Assembly: GCA_903813345.2 (NCBI GenBank)
Contig: CAIIXF020000001.1
Location: forward strand, 12,853,915 to 12,917,914
From: Owenia fusiformis
Taxonomy: Eukaryota > Annelida > Polychaeta > Sabellida > Oweniidae
Reading direction: 5' to 3'
Length of the DNA: 64,000 bases
Below are positions 35,501-50,500 of the stretch, piece by piece. The position numbers and the translations under genes were made by a program. The notes under the pieces are model-generated. The model saw only the letters and a list, made by a program, of their open reading frames with translations, had not been told where the DNA came from and searched no databases. The stretch's first letter is position 1; every line of letters begins with the position of its first letter.

Positions 35501-38500
35501 TCGCTGAATAAAACAGGGAACTGCGTGTACATGTAGGGCAAACCAATCAATAAGTGTCTATAAAGCTGCCGCAAATGCCATTAGACGATATCATTGATCT
35601 AACTCTCCTTGCAGTGCATGTGCGTGCATACACATACTTATAGCTAGTTGGTGATATTGATGTCTCGCTGAGGCTCAGCTTGCCTTTACAGTAAGTAATA
35701 CAATAGTCCTGGCTGCCCATGTCATGCGGTCTGTGGCTCTATAAGTTACATGCTTATTGAAGTAATGGTTTGTTCTGGCTGTGAACTGGTATGTATATAT
35801 TTGCTGATCTTTTCTCTAATTTAGACTATACTGTCTTTATCTTAAAATGATTAAGCATTGTAATGTAGCTCAAAATCCAAACTTGATTTCAACGTGATAT
35901 GATTATTTATTAAGTTTTGTTCAGTTTATATAGTTAGGTTTGTTATTACCATAGTCACAATTAATTGACTCTTTTGAATTGACAATATTTTGGCGAGGAA
36001 GATGGTTCAGTGTATCATGGGTAAGTAAATGGTGTCTTAATGACAATATTAAATGGATCATCCAATGTTTTACTTATATTATATATTATTTATATTCTGG
36101 TTATATACATAAAAATTATCTTCTAGGAGTTTCAGAATATTGGGATTATCCTGAGGGTAATACAACATTCCAAATATGAGATAACTATATATTTAATTAT
36201 ATTATACATATATTAAAAATACAGTATGAGTTTATCTTTTAAAAAATAGAGGTGACTGTTAGACAGCTTTTCACATTCAAAAGCCTTTGCATTCATTTAG
36301 ATAATAAAAAAACGATTTCACTTATTTTACTTTGAAAGTGATTACTTTATGACAATGATTGGGTAATATTTGAAAGTAAACACCATGTTTTACCTGTCAA
36401 CTGTTGCTGTCCATCGATGAATGATGCTATTGTGCTATTATGAGAAATAATGAAAAATTACGTTTGAGAGTGTGATGAACTGTCAAATTATAATGTCTTC
36501 CATATTCAGTATTTTCCTTTAAAAATTGATATCAATAGTTTCAGGAAACTTGATCAATATACATAGCTTACCATCCCTAGTTTGATATCAACTCCATGAT
36601 CTCTTGACAAATTGGGAAATTAAAGATTATAGGTTAAGATGAAAATATGTCTACATTCTTCAATAACTATGACATATTACATATAGAAAAAAATATTGCA
36701 TAAAGTGATTCAACTTTTCAATGTTCTTTAAAGCAAAGTAAAGACTCGCTCAATCTTTCTTTTGACACCATTTCCAATGCAAAGAAATTTTGACGTAGAT
36801 GTCTATATGACATCTTTTCTTTTAAAAGTATTTAATCTCAGCTTCCTACAGTTATTTCTCTTTGATTGATAAATATACGTAATGCCTCTTTAAATGATAA
36901 AATATCAAATATTTCACAAACTTTTAGAATTCATAAAAAACATAGGAATTAGATCAGATTCTCTCAGACTTTCTGCATATATCACAAACATCTTGGACAT
37001 TTTTTATATAGATTTTTATTGCCAATTTTTCTGTGGGAAACCTAAAAAATTAATAAAATAGTTTTAATGGATTGTAAAGGAGATTTATCCTTTGATTATG
37101 ATATCATATCATTCCTCTGGAGACACCCGATATATAATCCCTCCCTATAAAGGCATAACCTCTATTTAATTAGTAGTAAATAAAAACAGTATTTATCATT
37201 ATATATATTCTGTTTGGGGGTATATCTAAGAGACATGACAAATGATTATATTTTTCAGTTATTAAAAGTACATTTAGTATATTTTTATAAAAGATATTTC
37301 CTCCATTTTAAAAAGTTGCTTGTATCTGATTCTTCATGCAAACTATATTTCAGTGTATAATAAAAATAAATGTTTAGCATTATTTAAGAGGGAGAATACC
37401 TTTTATTATGGCGACGGCTTTTGTGAATGGATGTTGACCCTTTGAAACGCTTATGGATTTGGAGACTGGATTTTTTCTATCCCACATCATTTGAGACTGA
37501 ATGCTCCATCTTGTATGAGTAATTGTATCTACAACTATTTTTATCGCACTTTGAAAAAGTGCTATATTGTTGTCGTCTTGTGCTGTTGGGCGGGCGGGCG
37601 GTCGTGCGGGCGGGCGTGCGGGCGGGCGGGCGGGACATAAACCAAATCTTGTCATCAAATTTCCAGGATAACTGCTTACCTGTTCAACTTGAAATTTTTA
37701 CAGATGCAAGAGCAGACTAGTACCAAGATCTGATTAGGTTAAGGGCATGCTGGGTAAACTACATGGCGGCCATTTTGAATTTTTCAACAAATCTTGTCAT
37801 CAAAATTCCAGGAAAACCACTTATCCGTTCAACTTGAAATTTTTACAGATGCAAGAGCAGACTATTGCCAAGATCTGATTAGGTTTTGGGTATGCTGGCT
37901 GAATTACATGGTGGCCATTTTGAATTTTTCAATTTGGCGGCCATTTTGAATTTTTCAACTTGCTCCAAATTGACCAAATTTTTTTTAAAAAACATCTACA
38001 AGTTCTCAGAAGTTCGAATCTGACCTTAGATTTTAGATTTGACCTTTCATTCACCTTCAGTGACCTTGAAAAGGTCAAAAAAGTTGATTTTCTAAATTGA
38101 TATTTTGGATTTAAATTTAGGTCAGCTTAATTACAAAACACCTACTGAGGTCTGAAAAAGTTAAACTTTCAAGGTCGAAGGTCAAGGTCATTAAACTAGG
38201 TCACAAATGATGTTATCCAAGTTTCTCAAAGTTTGAGACTACAAATCAATTCTTGTCATCAAAATCCCAAGAAAACCGCTAACCTGTTCAACTTGAAGTT
38301 TTTACACATGCAATAGCAGACTAGTGCCAAGATCTGATTAGGTTTAGGGCATGCTGGGTAAACTACGTGGTGGCCATTTTGAATTTTTCAACAAATCTTG
38401 TCATCAAAATTCCAGGAAAACCACTTATCCGTTCAACTTGAAATTTTTACAGATGCAAGAGCAGACTATTGCCAAGATCTGATTAGGTTTTGGGCATGCT

Positions 38501-41500
38501 GGCTGAATTACATGGTGGCCATTTTGAATTTTTCAATTTGGCGGCCATTTTGAATTTTTTAACTTGCTCCAAATTGACCAAATTTTTTTTTAAAAACATC
38601 TACAAGTTCTCAGAAGTTCAAATCTGACCTTAGATTTCAGATTTGACCTTTTGTTGACCTTCAGTGACCTTGAAAAGGTCAAAAATTTGATTTTCTAAAT
38701 TGATATTTTGGATTTAAATTTAGGTTAGCTTAATTACAAAACACCTACTGAGGTCTGAAAAAGTGAAATTTTCAAGGTCGAAGGTCATCAAATTAGGTCA
38801 CAAACAATGTTATCTAAATTTTCCCAAAGTTCAAGACTACAAATAAATTCTTGTCATCAAAATTTCAGGAAAACCGCTTACCTTGTCAACTTGAAATGTT
38901 TACAGATGCAAGAGCAGACTAGTGCCAAGGTCTGATTAGGTTTTGGCCATGCTGGGTAAATTGCATGGTGGCCAGTTTGCTCTTCAAAGTGCGATATTTA
39001 TCACTGTGTGTCTTGTTAAGGTTATGAGTATTGGCTATCAACTTAAAATTTTTTCTTCAACATGTATTGTAATGACTTCAGTATGAATGAAATGTCCCTT
39101 GGTCTTCTGGTCTTGGATTGTGATATTGGTTCTTGAATGGTGGGGGGAAAGGGGGTATTAGACATTGTTTCTTTTCACGTTAGATCATGGTTTTGGGCTA
39201 TATGGGGTTTGTTTTTCTTGACTGGGATGCACTTATAGTTTGCTTTTTTTCTTGCTAAGTTCCATTACAACTTTTACACATGTATTTTCATGTAATTATG
39301 AACTTCTATTTTTATTGGTCTGTGACTGTCATACGTCGTGCCATATCATCAATGCTTATTGGTCAAATTACATTTATTGATCACATCTCTAATATGAACA
39401 AAATGGCATTCCAAAATTTTGATGACGCACTTTGAACAAAAAAAAGATAGTTTCTAATGAAACGAAACAATATTATGACTTGATAATCTGTTTAAAGATA
39501 AGGAAAGATGTAAGGAATATGATTATGCCAATTAAAACTCCGCAGTGATATATATTGAGATAATAGATAGTGGAAATGTTACATGCACAGCAGAGGTTAT
39601 TGCAAGTTCAACTTTGAATGCTGGCTTATCTCCTTCCCTTGCAGTAATCGTGGAATATGAATGGTATATTTTTATTTCGCCACTATAAGCAGTGTCGATA
39701 TTGTTGTCTTCATTTTTTTGTAGACAGTTTTCGGTTTTTGGTGGTTGGTGTTTTGCATTCAGCGATTGGTGTTTGGTGTCTGTAACAAATGGCAGGTGGT
39801 GGCATTTTGCATGTTAACACCTTGTTATCATAAGTCACAGTTTGTGATGCCAGAGCTATGTAACTTGATTTTGAACCCAGAATCAGAAATATTACTCCCT
39901 GAATTGAATTTTTCATATCTTATAACACCTAAAACTACAATATAAGTTTTGCCTTTGTAAAACTAAGACAACGCGCATGGCCTTATGCATGCCCTTGTTC
40001 TGTGTCATTTCATTAATTAACATGCATGCAGGTTTAACAGAGGACATGCAAACTTATACCTGACAATACAGTGTGAAATACTGGCATACAGTAAAACCTG
40101 CCTTAATGAACACCTGTCTCTAGTTGACACCCTTCCTCCTCACATACTCTACTGACCTCTGTATAAATTACTCTTTATAGTGAACACCTACCAACACTGA
40201 ACATTTTTTCATAATAAGAAATGTTCAATATACACAGGTTTTTTGACATTCAGTATTTGTTGGTTTAGTTCACACATGTCATCAGACCAGAGGCTAATGC
40301 AGTAAAATTTACAAGGTTATGTCTGCTCTTATAATCTCATTTTTGTTTTGCATATATTTTTGTGACATTTCACACTGTTATTTGAAAAAACTCACATTTT
40401 CTTTTTATCTGTATACGTGTAAGCTATGTTTGTACATATATTTATTCCTTTCTAGTTGCTCTTTAATTTTATATTTTGAATATTCAGCCATCATGACATG
40501 TTTACTGATATCTGTTTATCCTGAATGTTTCGTATTTATGTCACAGAGATTTGCATTTCATTTTAAAGGGACTTATTTGTATACAGTATTAACAGTTGAT
40601 TTTATTACTAAAATGTGATTTCAATATGTTTAGCATTAAAGTCTCATTGTTACATCATATGGGGAAAATAGTTGTCAAGGGATAGCTTTTGTTCATTTCA
40701 ATATCACCGGGTCAATTATGGAGCTGGTACACTTAGGCTGTATGGGCTTACCGTTCACCGCTGTGGGAATAACTTTCGAGCAGATGGCATGGATACACAG
40801 TCGACAAAACAAATAGTTTTACAGCTAGATATCTCCATCATACCTAATAAAAAATTGATTAATTAATTAAAAATTATTGCCCAAAATTAGCAGTGGTGAA
40901 TGGTAAACGGTAAGCCTACATGGCTATTGTGATAGCTACTTTAGATCATGATGAGCTACAGGTTCTCTCTCAGCCTTAAAGCTCTACTATTCAGTTTTCG
41001 TATTTTTAAAGTTTCCAATACCAGACTTTTTCACAAAAAAGGATGTAAGAACAAAAGTAAAAGTAACAAGAATTTGGTCAAATTGAGAATTGAGCAAATA
41101 TTTCTTGTGACTAAAAAGGTAGTTTTGATTATTTTGAAAAAAGTTTTATTTTCGAAATGTTTGAATTTCTCAACATCTAAACAAGCCAAAGTTAGGATTT
41201 TCAGCTTATCAAATTCTCTTGACAAGTTCTCCACTATACATTGTAAAATCTATTGTTTTTTCGACAACATTAGAAAGATCTGAAAATCAAATTTAATTTC
41301 AATTTTGAGAATCCTAAAGTCAATTTTTGCTATATATTCATCAATTCATTGAGATACTTTTTAATTAACTTTTTCGCCTCTCGATATTTTAAAAGTAAAG
41401 ATTAATCTGAAACATACTTTCGATCTTGTCATATTTATTTAGATTTTCTTATAAAATCCCCCTTTTCACCTTGTTGTATTTTACCATTTGTTGCCTCATG

Positions 41501-44500
41501 ATATTTCAATTCCCCATTTACCATATCATGTTCTCATCTTACTGCGCACCCGCTAATGTGCCTTTGAGGTTGGCAAAGTCATCAGTGAAAACATCTGATA
41601 ATACGTGCTCAAGTTGATAACAGCCAATATGCTTATGATTCCTTCAGACGGGTTTCAAGTGGGATTTATTATATTAAATAGTGGAAGGCTCAGAGATCTC
41701 TTACAGAGATTGACAATATTCATTTGTTTTGTTAAAGGCTCTCGTGCCAGTTTTATTAGACCTTTATACAATTTTTATCTCTAAAATTGAATTTGCTGTT
41801 GATGCTTTGAAATTTGAAGCAATAAACACCAATGACTTCTATATTTGCAACACCCCAGAGTTCCCTACACATCTTTGGAATGTCAGTTAGTTCATTGTCT
41901 TCAATAGGCACCAAGTGGGTGGTTGCCATTCTTAGTCAGTCACCTTGACTTTCTGGCATCATATTAAGCCTCATCTTGATTCAATAGACCTTTTACCAAA
42001 TCGTTTTGAAATTTCATCATCAGTCTCATTTTTGATGAGGTTTTATAAAAAAGTTCAAACGAATCCCCATTGACGTTAAAAACTACTATTTTAAAAATCA
42101 CAACATCAAGACTTAAGATAGTGAATATTTCATATTCATCTACTCATGCCAATAAGGTTTACATCAAGTTAACAGTATTAATTAAAATAATTGATAAATC
42201 AAGAATAAGTTGCTTTTTTGCCTCATCAAAACACTACCGCCATCTTTCGATAATTTAGAAAATGGTCTATTAGAAATAATTAATAATTGTTATATATAAA
42301 GTGGGAGTAAACATGTTTGAAATAGCATCAATGTGTTAGTGTTACCTTTATTAATAGAGATATCGAGCTTTCAATGAGTTGAATAAATGTAATTATTTTT
42401 TCTGATTTAGTGTAACTTATCTGTGGTACTCACTTGATAATTTATATATAAGAGCTAAAATTCACGGAGTGTTAAGGTTTAGGCCAGTTGAAGTATCACA
42501 TGTACTTTACAGAATACAAATAGATTTATATATAATAGATAATTTGGATATTAAGAAGGATAATTGCGTAAGTAATATTTTTTTGTAATTTTAACAAAAT
42601 AATAGAGTTTGTACTGAACAGAGTTGAATTAGAACAGATATCAGAATTTTTTCAATGAATTGTGTAATTACAGAATGTGTAATAACATTTTTTGCTTGTT
42701 TAAATGCATTTTTAAAATTTGAGGCACCATTTTCAATAAGGCCACTCATTTCAAAATAGCCACCAATTTTTCATAAAAAATACCAGTTGAAGGATTTAAT
42801 TCAAATTTTACAGTTCAAAATGGCCGCTTTTATATCATAAGAACTATATTTGTGATGACTGAAATGCCAATTATCAGATTTGGTTTAGATTTTGCCTAAA
42901 TATGGGTCATGTAGAAATGCTGAATTCAAAATATATATTTTTGAACAGCACAGAAACAATTTTCTAAATTTTGAGGAGAGTAAAAAACACAGTATAAGAT
43001 AAGTTAAAAGAAAGACAGACAGAAATCAACATTTACAGGAATGCCTTTCTGCGATTCTAGAATTTGAAAGCTTATATGTCCAGAAACAAAAAATGATATC
43101 CTGGTAAGATTAACGGATTGAATTTTTACATCATAAAAATGTTTTATTAACCTCGATGATATGAGTTTAGATCTGTTCTTTTTTAAAGCTTCTTAGAATG
43201 TGCGAAACAGACAAAATCAATTTACAAAATTAATCCCCTGTTGCTATTGCATATGACTACAGAATGTCGAATATCTTAATTTAAAGATGGCAGCATGAGA
43301 CGGGAGACAATCCTTATATTTTTTAATAATAAAGATGTCTCAAGAGTATACTGCAGCCAACTTGGAATAAAGAAGTTTAGTACAGGGATATTTTTCCAGA
43401 GACATTGTCCCATGTTATTTTAGTGGCATGTGTAGCAATGGGAAAAATAGGATCTAGTTTGAAAATAAATTTATTAGGCCTGGGATTTTGTTCTTGCTGG
43501 CTTTCAAATGGTCTTGTTTGTTTTCCTATTAGTCAGCTGTTATATTCTGGCTTGATTTCTATGGACTTGCTTGTTCCTGGTCATGGTTTGCCTATTCATT
43601 ATCCCATTAGAGGAAGTTCGGGGGATGCAGAGAATGTTTCCATCTTTCCATATATACATTTATTCATCATATATCCATCTGTACATCCATTCATTCATCT
43701 GGGCAATTACTTAAAGGCCCCATGTAAAGTTTAAACCACTTTTGCTTATATTGTAGTCTTACCCAATGTTATCAAAGTGTGATACGTGAAACTTTTTTTT
43801 TTTAATTTCAAAAAGTGGTTTTTGATTGACTTTTTGTTCCAAAATTTAGGAATTTATTTAAAACCAACTTTTAGAGGTCACTCATTTCTTCTAATTAGCC
43901 ACAATTCATACCAATGCATAGCATTCATCCTCCCATGTTTTTTGCCGAAAAAATTAAGAAAATCGGTTGATAAACAAGCGAGAAATGAACTTATCAGTGC
44001 ATGAAAATGGTTCTGAGAAAAATGCATTTCAAAATTTTAGTTCTAATAGAAACCAATGGTACAATGATATCTAAAACATAATTTGTTCTTCCTTTTAACC
44101 TGGTTAGACAATCAACATTGGTTTTTTATGAAAGTCTAGCATATTTAGAAAAGATTGACATCGAAAAAAAAATTTCAATTTTTTTCAAAAAGTTTTTGTT
44201 ACCTTAGTGACATCACTAATGTTTCAAAATATTTTTGATAAGCTAAAACATTGAAGTGGCCCATTAAATATGACATTTTATTATTGAAATAGTGTGTCTT
44301 TTGTTCAATCTTTGCATTGGTGTTAAAAAGATAATCTTTTTTGAAATGCATTAAGAAATATTTGATGATTAAGAAATTTCAACTTTTTTTGAAAAATGGC
44401 GGGAAATTTGAATATTTGAGAAATGAAATGCTCACAACTTTTTTTCAAAATTTTTTTTTTGTTCAAAAATCTCTAAAATCACTTTTTAAGTCCTTACAAA

Positions 44501-47500
44501 TAGTAAATGAATGATAAAAAAATATTTTCAAACTTTAGACGGGGACTTTAAATACCGTTGGCCAAATAGCCTTAACCATATTCTCTCTAATGAGGGTACA
44601 GTTCAAATGAGCGCATATGCCACTTTTATATTGAATATGTTGAAATAAATACAGGAGCTGTGGTGTATGTAAAATGCTTATTGGAATCTCTCAATATCTT
44701 ACCCTTTTAAAGTTCTGCACGAAAGTCGATTTTCAAAATGACCACCAGTTTCAAAATGGCAAGTTTACAGTACTTTAGGAACAACATATATAAAACTGTA
44801 ATATTATTATGTGTTTCCAATAAATAAATAAAAAAAATAGGATATTGATTATGTTGAAAATCTAATTATTCAAAAGAAATCGGTTTGTAGGTGGCCATAT
44901 TTCAAAATGGCTGCCATTTTTTATTTGTGTTATTCTTTGTTTTTCAGTATAACCCGAAAAGTAATGGAGTGATTTTATTGAAATTTGATATGACTACTTA
45001 GAAACATATTACTCATTTTAATGACAATTTGGCTAGTGAGCGGCCATTTTGAAAAATGGTGACCATTTTTATGTGTGTTATTTTATGTATTTTTGCTATT
45101 TACGTAAAAGTAGTTAAGCGATTTTGTTGTAATTTTATTTGTGAATAACTTGAAGCATATTACACTTTCTCATGATGATTTGTCTAGTAAACATGGTGTA
45201 TTGTGTATAGAACAATCATACAAGCCTGATCGCTTGCATAAAAAATATCCATTTAAAGAATGCATAGCTTTATTATTAACACCATTTGAATATAAAGTTG
45301 GACTTTTTCCTGTATTAAGCAGAAACATTTTGCTGAGTGAGCAAAGGAATCATGGGTCAATTTTAGTTTGCTTCGGCTTTTTGAGTCTCATGTGACTGTC
45401 AGTATTGAGATTTGACATTGCAGTGATTAGTGAAGTGGAGTTTGGATTGATTTCAAAGTCACACAGTTTTTCCAAGATATGCTATAAAAGTGTGTAGATT
45501 TAGGTTGCCATAACAACAGAACCTTTTAATTTTCTGAGAAGAAGCTCAATAAGTAATAGTCGGATTGACTTTTTAGTCATACAGTTCTGAAACATATGCC
45601 TAATCATTGAATACCCAAAATGACAGATATTTCTGTCACAGAATTTTTAACTAACTTTGACAATTTTATCCAATTCTCAAAAATAGAAAATGCTCTGGTT
45701 TCAAACACCTTTAGAGGCTTCTATCCAAGAGGTAAAAAGTCAGATTGACTTGAAACTCATACAGCAGATACTTACAGAGAAGTGATAAAAGTGTTCAGAT
45801 TTTAAACAGTATTTGTTTCCCTAGCAACAATTTACTACTTGTACTTGTAACATTTTTGATAAGTAATAATAATGGCCTAATGAATTTAAACTCAAGACAG
45901 GCATGCTCCTAAAATGCTCATACACTTGAGGTTTCTAGGCAATATCTGTTGCCATGGCAATGAGACTTATGAGACTTTAACTTGTAAGATCTATATAATA
46001 TTAGATGAACAGGTGTGGGATCAGTATGTTGACTCGAAGCATACATACAGGCAGTGAATCGCCAAATATTCACTCTATGTACAATCTGTTACCATGGAAA
46101 TGGATTATCTTTATGAATATATCAAATTGAATAATGAAGATAAATATGAATAAATATCAAAGAAAAAGTATAAAATATTTACTAGGGGAGAGTGTAAGAA
46201 CCACTATCTTTCACATGGGGTATATTGATTTAAACAAAATTCAGGGAATATATTTAAGTTGGACACATTGCATTACCAATGTGCCCCGAGGCAGCCTTTA
46301 ACTAAGCCAATTCTCTTTAATTTGAATAAATGATCTACCGTCAGTTTTTATTTAATTGTTAACTTTTATATTGCTGATGACACTTCCATTCATTTACCTG
46401 TTCCCAAAATACATAGTTTTACATAATACCCATGTATATACCCATAAAATTGTAAATGATTTAAACATTTTTAAATCAAATAATAAACTTTGCAATTATA
46501 ACACCATTCATCAATCACATATACTCTCGGTACAGTGATGTGACTGACCAGGAAACTTCCCATATGCCCTTGCTGTCCAGTATACAAACTTCCTCAATGT
46601 ATAAATGTTTCTCAAAGAATGTATCAACAGGGGGAGGGCAATAATGCTTCTAAAGCCTATATATATATATCTTTTATTGACTCTGGAGATGTCATTTCAT
46701 GACATATTAGTCACTAAGGTAGAGCAGTTCTTCCCATTGTCAAGTTGAAGAACTGGTATCTTTATCCTGGCTAGAACCATAGACAATTCTAGCCAGCGCC
46801 AGCCTTTTATCGAGTTAGCAGCACTCTTATAATCGAATCATCCAAATCGTTGTGCTGATTACATAAGTACATAATGTTTACTAGACTTCAACTCAAAACC
46901 TTTTGAAAATAATATTGTAAACAGGAAAAGGTCACATGTGTGTATGGATACAATTGCCTTTGTACGCCTTTTTGCTCTTTTGATGATGTCCTCAGTCTAT
47001 CTTAGTTGTTCAAATGATGTACATGCTTGTGTGTCTACCATTGTTGACTGCTTGCAGACGTGGTGATGAGTTCCTATCTTTATGTCACCACCAAGAAGCG
47101 GTGATACTGGGCGGTGATATATTGTCATTGCCTCCATTTATTGTGACACTGCTTGCTGGTTGGTATTCAGTGTTTGTTACAAATGGTTACACGTTTGCAG
47201 CCAGGTAGCGACATTTTATGACATAAATTGTTGATCTTGCCCACAATGTCTTATTGCTATGTTGCGGAAATTATAACCGGAAATATGAAATCCTATCATC
47301 TCTTCTTTCGAGGATACGTATAACTTTGAGCGGATGTCAAACTATCATACATGTTTTCCATTTTTGTAAATGCACAGTATAAGACAAACTTTCTGCAGTG
47401 TTCCTCGTAAGTGTTCCTCCATGCCTTTCTGGTACGCCTTTATGCATTCATTGGAATTGTTGTTTAGATGGCATTAAGTACAAATGTCTTAATAAATAGT

Positions 47501-50500
47501 CTTCCTTTTCACTCATATTGCACTGCACAAGTTAGCTGATATATTTACTGTCTAGCACACAGGAAAGCAATATTGCCATCACGTTGAAAGGCATGTGACA
47601 GTAAACAGTAACCTGAGCCATTTCCTCCGACGCATTCCCCGCACTCCCCCGATAAATTAATCAGTAAGAATCCATGTTATTACTCATAATGCTGTAATTG
47701 TGCACTCTGATATATTAGATATTGGTTTCCTGGACCCAGTGGTTTCCCATAATTGAATCTTCCCATGTAATATTATGTGTTTTTCAGGATACATGTCTGA
47801 GAATTAATGCAATGTAGAAAGTAGACGGTATCTTGTGATTTTATACAAATAGGGGTGTTGACATCATAAATTATACCTAATGCTATTAATTGTTCATTAA
47901 TTCAGTTCTTTTCTGTATATTATATATAATATAGATAATATTTAGGTTTTAAAAATAGGAGTCTATATATTTCATTGTTGGTTAATTTTCAGAATAACCG
48001 AATTATCCCAGCAATAGTTTAATCCCAAGATTGTACAGAGATACATTCCATTCATGAAAGTAGTTCGTTAAATTATTCCTTCATAAATTACTTACAAAGA
48101 ATACCATCTTTTGATTGGTTCAAACGTTCACATTGATTATTAAGTGTCTCACACGTACGTCTCGGTCCCTATTGTTACAACAAAACATGTATATAATCTT
48201 CTACCAATAGAATGTAATGACATATCTAATATCAGTTATTGTTGGAATTAATGCCTATTTATTTCAAGATCAAGCCGTCACAGACTATTAATATGGTATA
48301 GCACAAAGGGACATTTGCGTCATTGGTTTGATTATTTCAGATAGCGCATGGCAGAAAGTGTTTTATTATTCTCTTGGGCTGTATCCTGATACATTTGCTG
48401 TGTGGGTAGCAGTGATCTCCAACATACTTGTTCGCTGGTTTCGAGGTCAAGTGTTTTTTGAATTGATTTCAAATTTTCAGTCGCTATATTTTGGGCATGC
48501 TGGTTTAATTTAAAGGTGGCATTTTTGGATTTTTATGTCACCACCACCACCACAAGTGGTGACATATTGTTATAGTTTCCAACTTTTCTGTTGGCAGTGT
48601 TCAGCAGTTCGCATTTGGCATTCAGAGTTTGGCATATGTAGCAAATGGCAGGTGGTGACGCATTCAGTGTAAAATATGTACCTTGTATCACTCCTTTTGA
48701 GGGAACACCTTTCTCTGTCCATTCGTCCTTACATCTGTTCATCCATCTTGGAAATAACTCAAATACCGTTAGCCCAAATTTGTTCATATTTTGTACACAT
48801 ATGTCCTATACATATATGGGGGTAGAAGTTCTGCTTGAAAGCTGCTTTTCAAAATAGCTACTCATTTCAAAATAGCCACCATTTTAGTGCCGATTTTACA
48901 GTAATTTTGGTACAATATATAAAACTGTAATGGCATTATGTTTTAAATGTAAAAAAAATATATAGGACATTAATAAAGCTAGAAATGTAGATATTTAAGA
49001 AACACATGCCAGCCATCTTGAAAAATTAAATATTTTTACAATTTTTGCTATTAATTGAAAAGTAATTTAGTGATTTTGTTCATATTTGATATGTGAACAC
49101 CCATAAGCATGGCACACTATCTTATGACACTGTACTTTGGTTAGTAGGCAGCCATTTTGAAAAATCGCTCTCATTTACATGTACGTGTGTGCGATTTTGT
49201 TGAAATGTTATATGTGCCTACTTAGAAGCATATAATACTTTTTTATGACAATTTGGCTAGTGAGCGACCATTTCGAAAATGCTGTCCATTTTTCGTGTGT
49301 TATTTAAGATTTTTGCTGTAACTGAAAAAGTAGTTGAAGGATTTTGTAAAAATGGCAGCCATGGTTGTTGGATGGGATTTGCTATGCTTTGGCGTCGCTG
49401 TTATCTAGTTCACCCTGATATATTACCCTACAATAACCCTAAGTTCAATAATATTGATATTTCTTGTGGAGGGACCTGTATTTTGTTTAATATACATTCA
49501 CTCAGTGGTCAATAAGTTTTTAATTAGGAGTGCAGAGATTATTTCAGGCATTGAGACTTTTTGACCTACCCTGTGTGTAGCCCTATACATTATAACACAG
49601 AATATCTTTATATTGTTCACCTACCCATTCTCCAGTATGATTAAGGAGATTGTAATTATAGAAGCCATTTGGGTAGCAATTGTGGGCAAAATAGTTGGAA
49701 TCAAGGTAGCTTGTTTTTAAATATTGCCCCTTGTTCATTTTGTGTCATACTCATGGATATCAGTGTACTGTATCTCTATCCAGTTCTTGCAGTAAAACCT
49801 ATTCACTAGGTTTCCATTATTTCGGGGATATTTAATTTAATACAGCCTATTTACCTCAAAAAGTTGGTCAAAGATGACGAGGATTAGATTCACGATTTCT
49901 CATGGGTAGGTGTGCAGGTATAATTTAAAAGATGAAGCCATCATAGCAGTCACATGTCGAAACAGGTGCCTTGTTAAATCCATCCGCTGCTATCTGATAT
50001 ATAATGAATAGTGTAACTGCCTTTCATTCATAAATCCAATGTGGGAGTACAATTTACTAAAATAGTGGAAGTTACATACAAGTGCATTCAAAACATTGTT
50101 TAGTTTCATTCATTCGTCTTAAGTCAGTGTTTTAGGGCAATAGGATTTACTGGAGCAAAGTTTGTATCTTTATAATTATATTTTGTTTTATTTATTTATT
50201 TATTTGAGTTATATTTGTTCAATAGTTGTCATAAAAAAAAAATATATGTAGTTTGTTAAATACATATGTGTTGTTTGTAAAATTTAATGAAGAATTAGAT
50301 TACATGCTAAAACAATAAGTTCTTATTGATTTTGTCTCGCCAAGACATGGGACATCAAGATCAGGTTTTATATGGCACAGTGGACATGTACTCTTAATAT
50401 ATTGATTTAACTGACGTGTTTGTAAAATTGATGTTCAATTGCTTTCAGATAAAAAAAATTCAAAAATACAACTAAAAATTTGAGTTTGTTTTTATTACAT

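Larger units (their letters stand above)
26582..37541 (+). other. Zinc-finger gene intron 1, first part
   Basis: Part of a 24.1-kb intron. I see no further exon, although an alternative one cannot be excluded. Notable points are G-rich tracts (29782-29820, 33139-33170), a 130-bp direct duplication (31785-32020) and an E-box hairpin (34146-34171). Many ACATGTA-type palindromes occur, for example near 28540-28565. Confidence 0.7.

Noticed and set aside
40948-41283. 111-codon plus-strand frame with an overlapping antisense frame
   Set aside because: AT-rich, Lys/Phe/Leu-dominated peptide with no domain and no splice-site context; expected by chance in a 24-kb AT-rich intron.
43405-43734. 109-codon frame ending in HPFIHLG
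   Set aside because: Its right half is the CCATC repeat run of a mobile element, and it crosses the boundary of the nested insertion.
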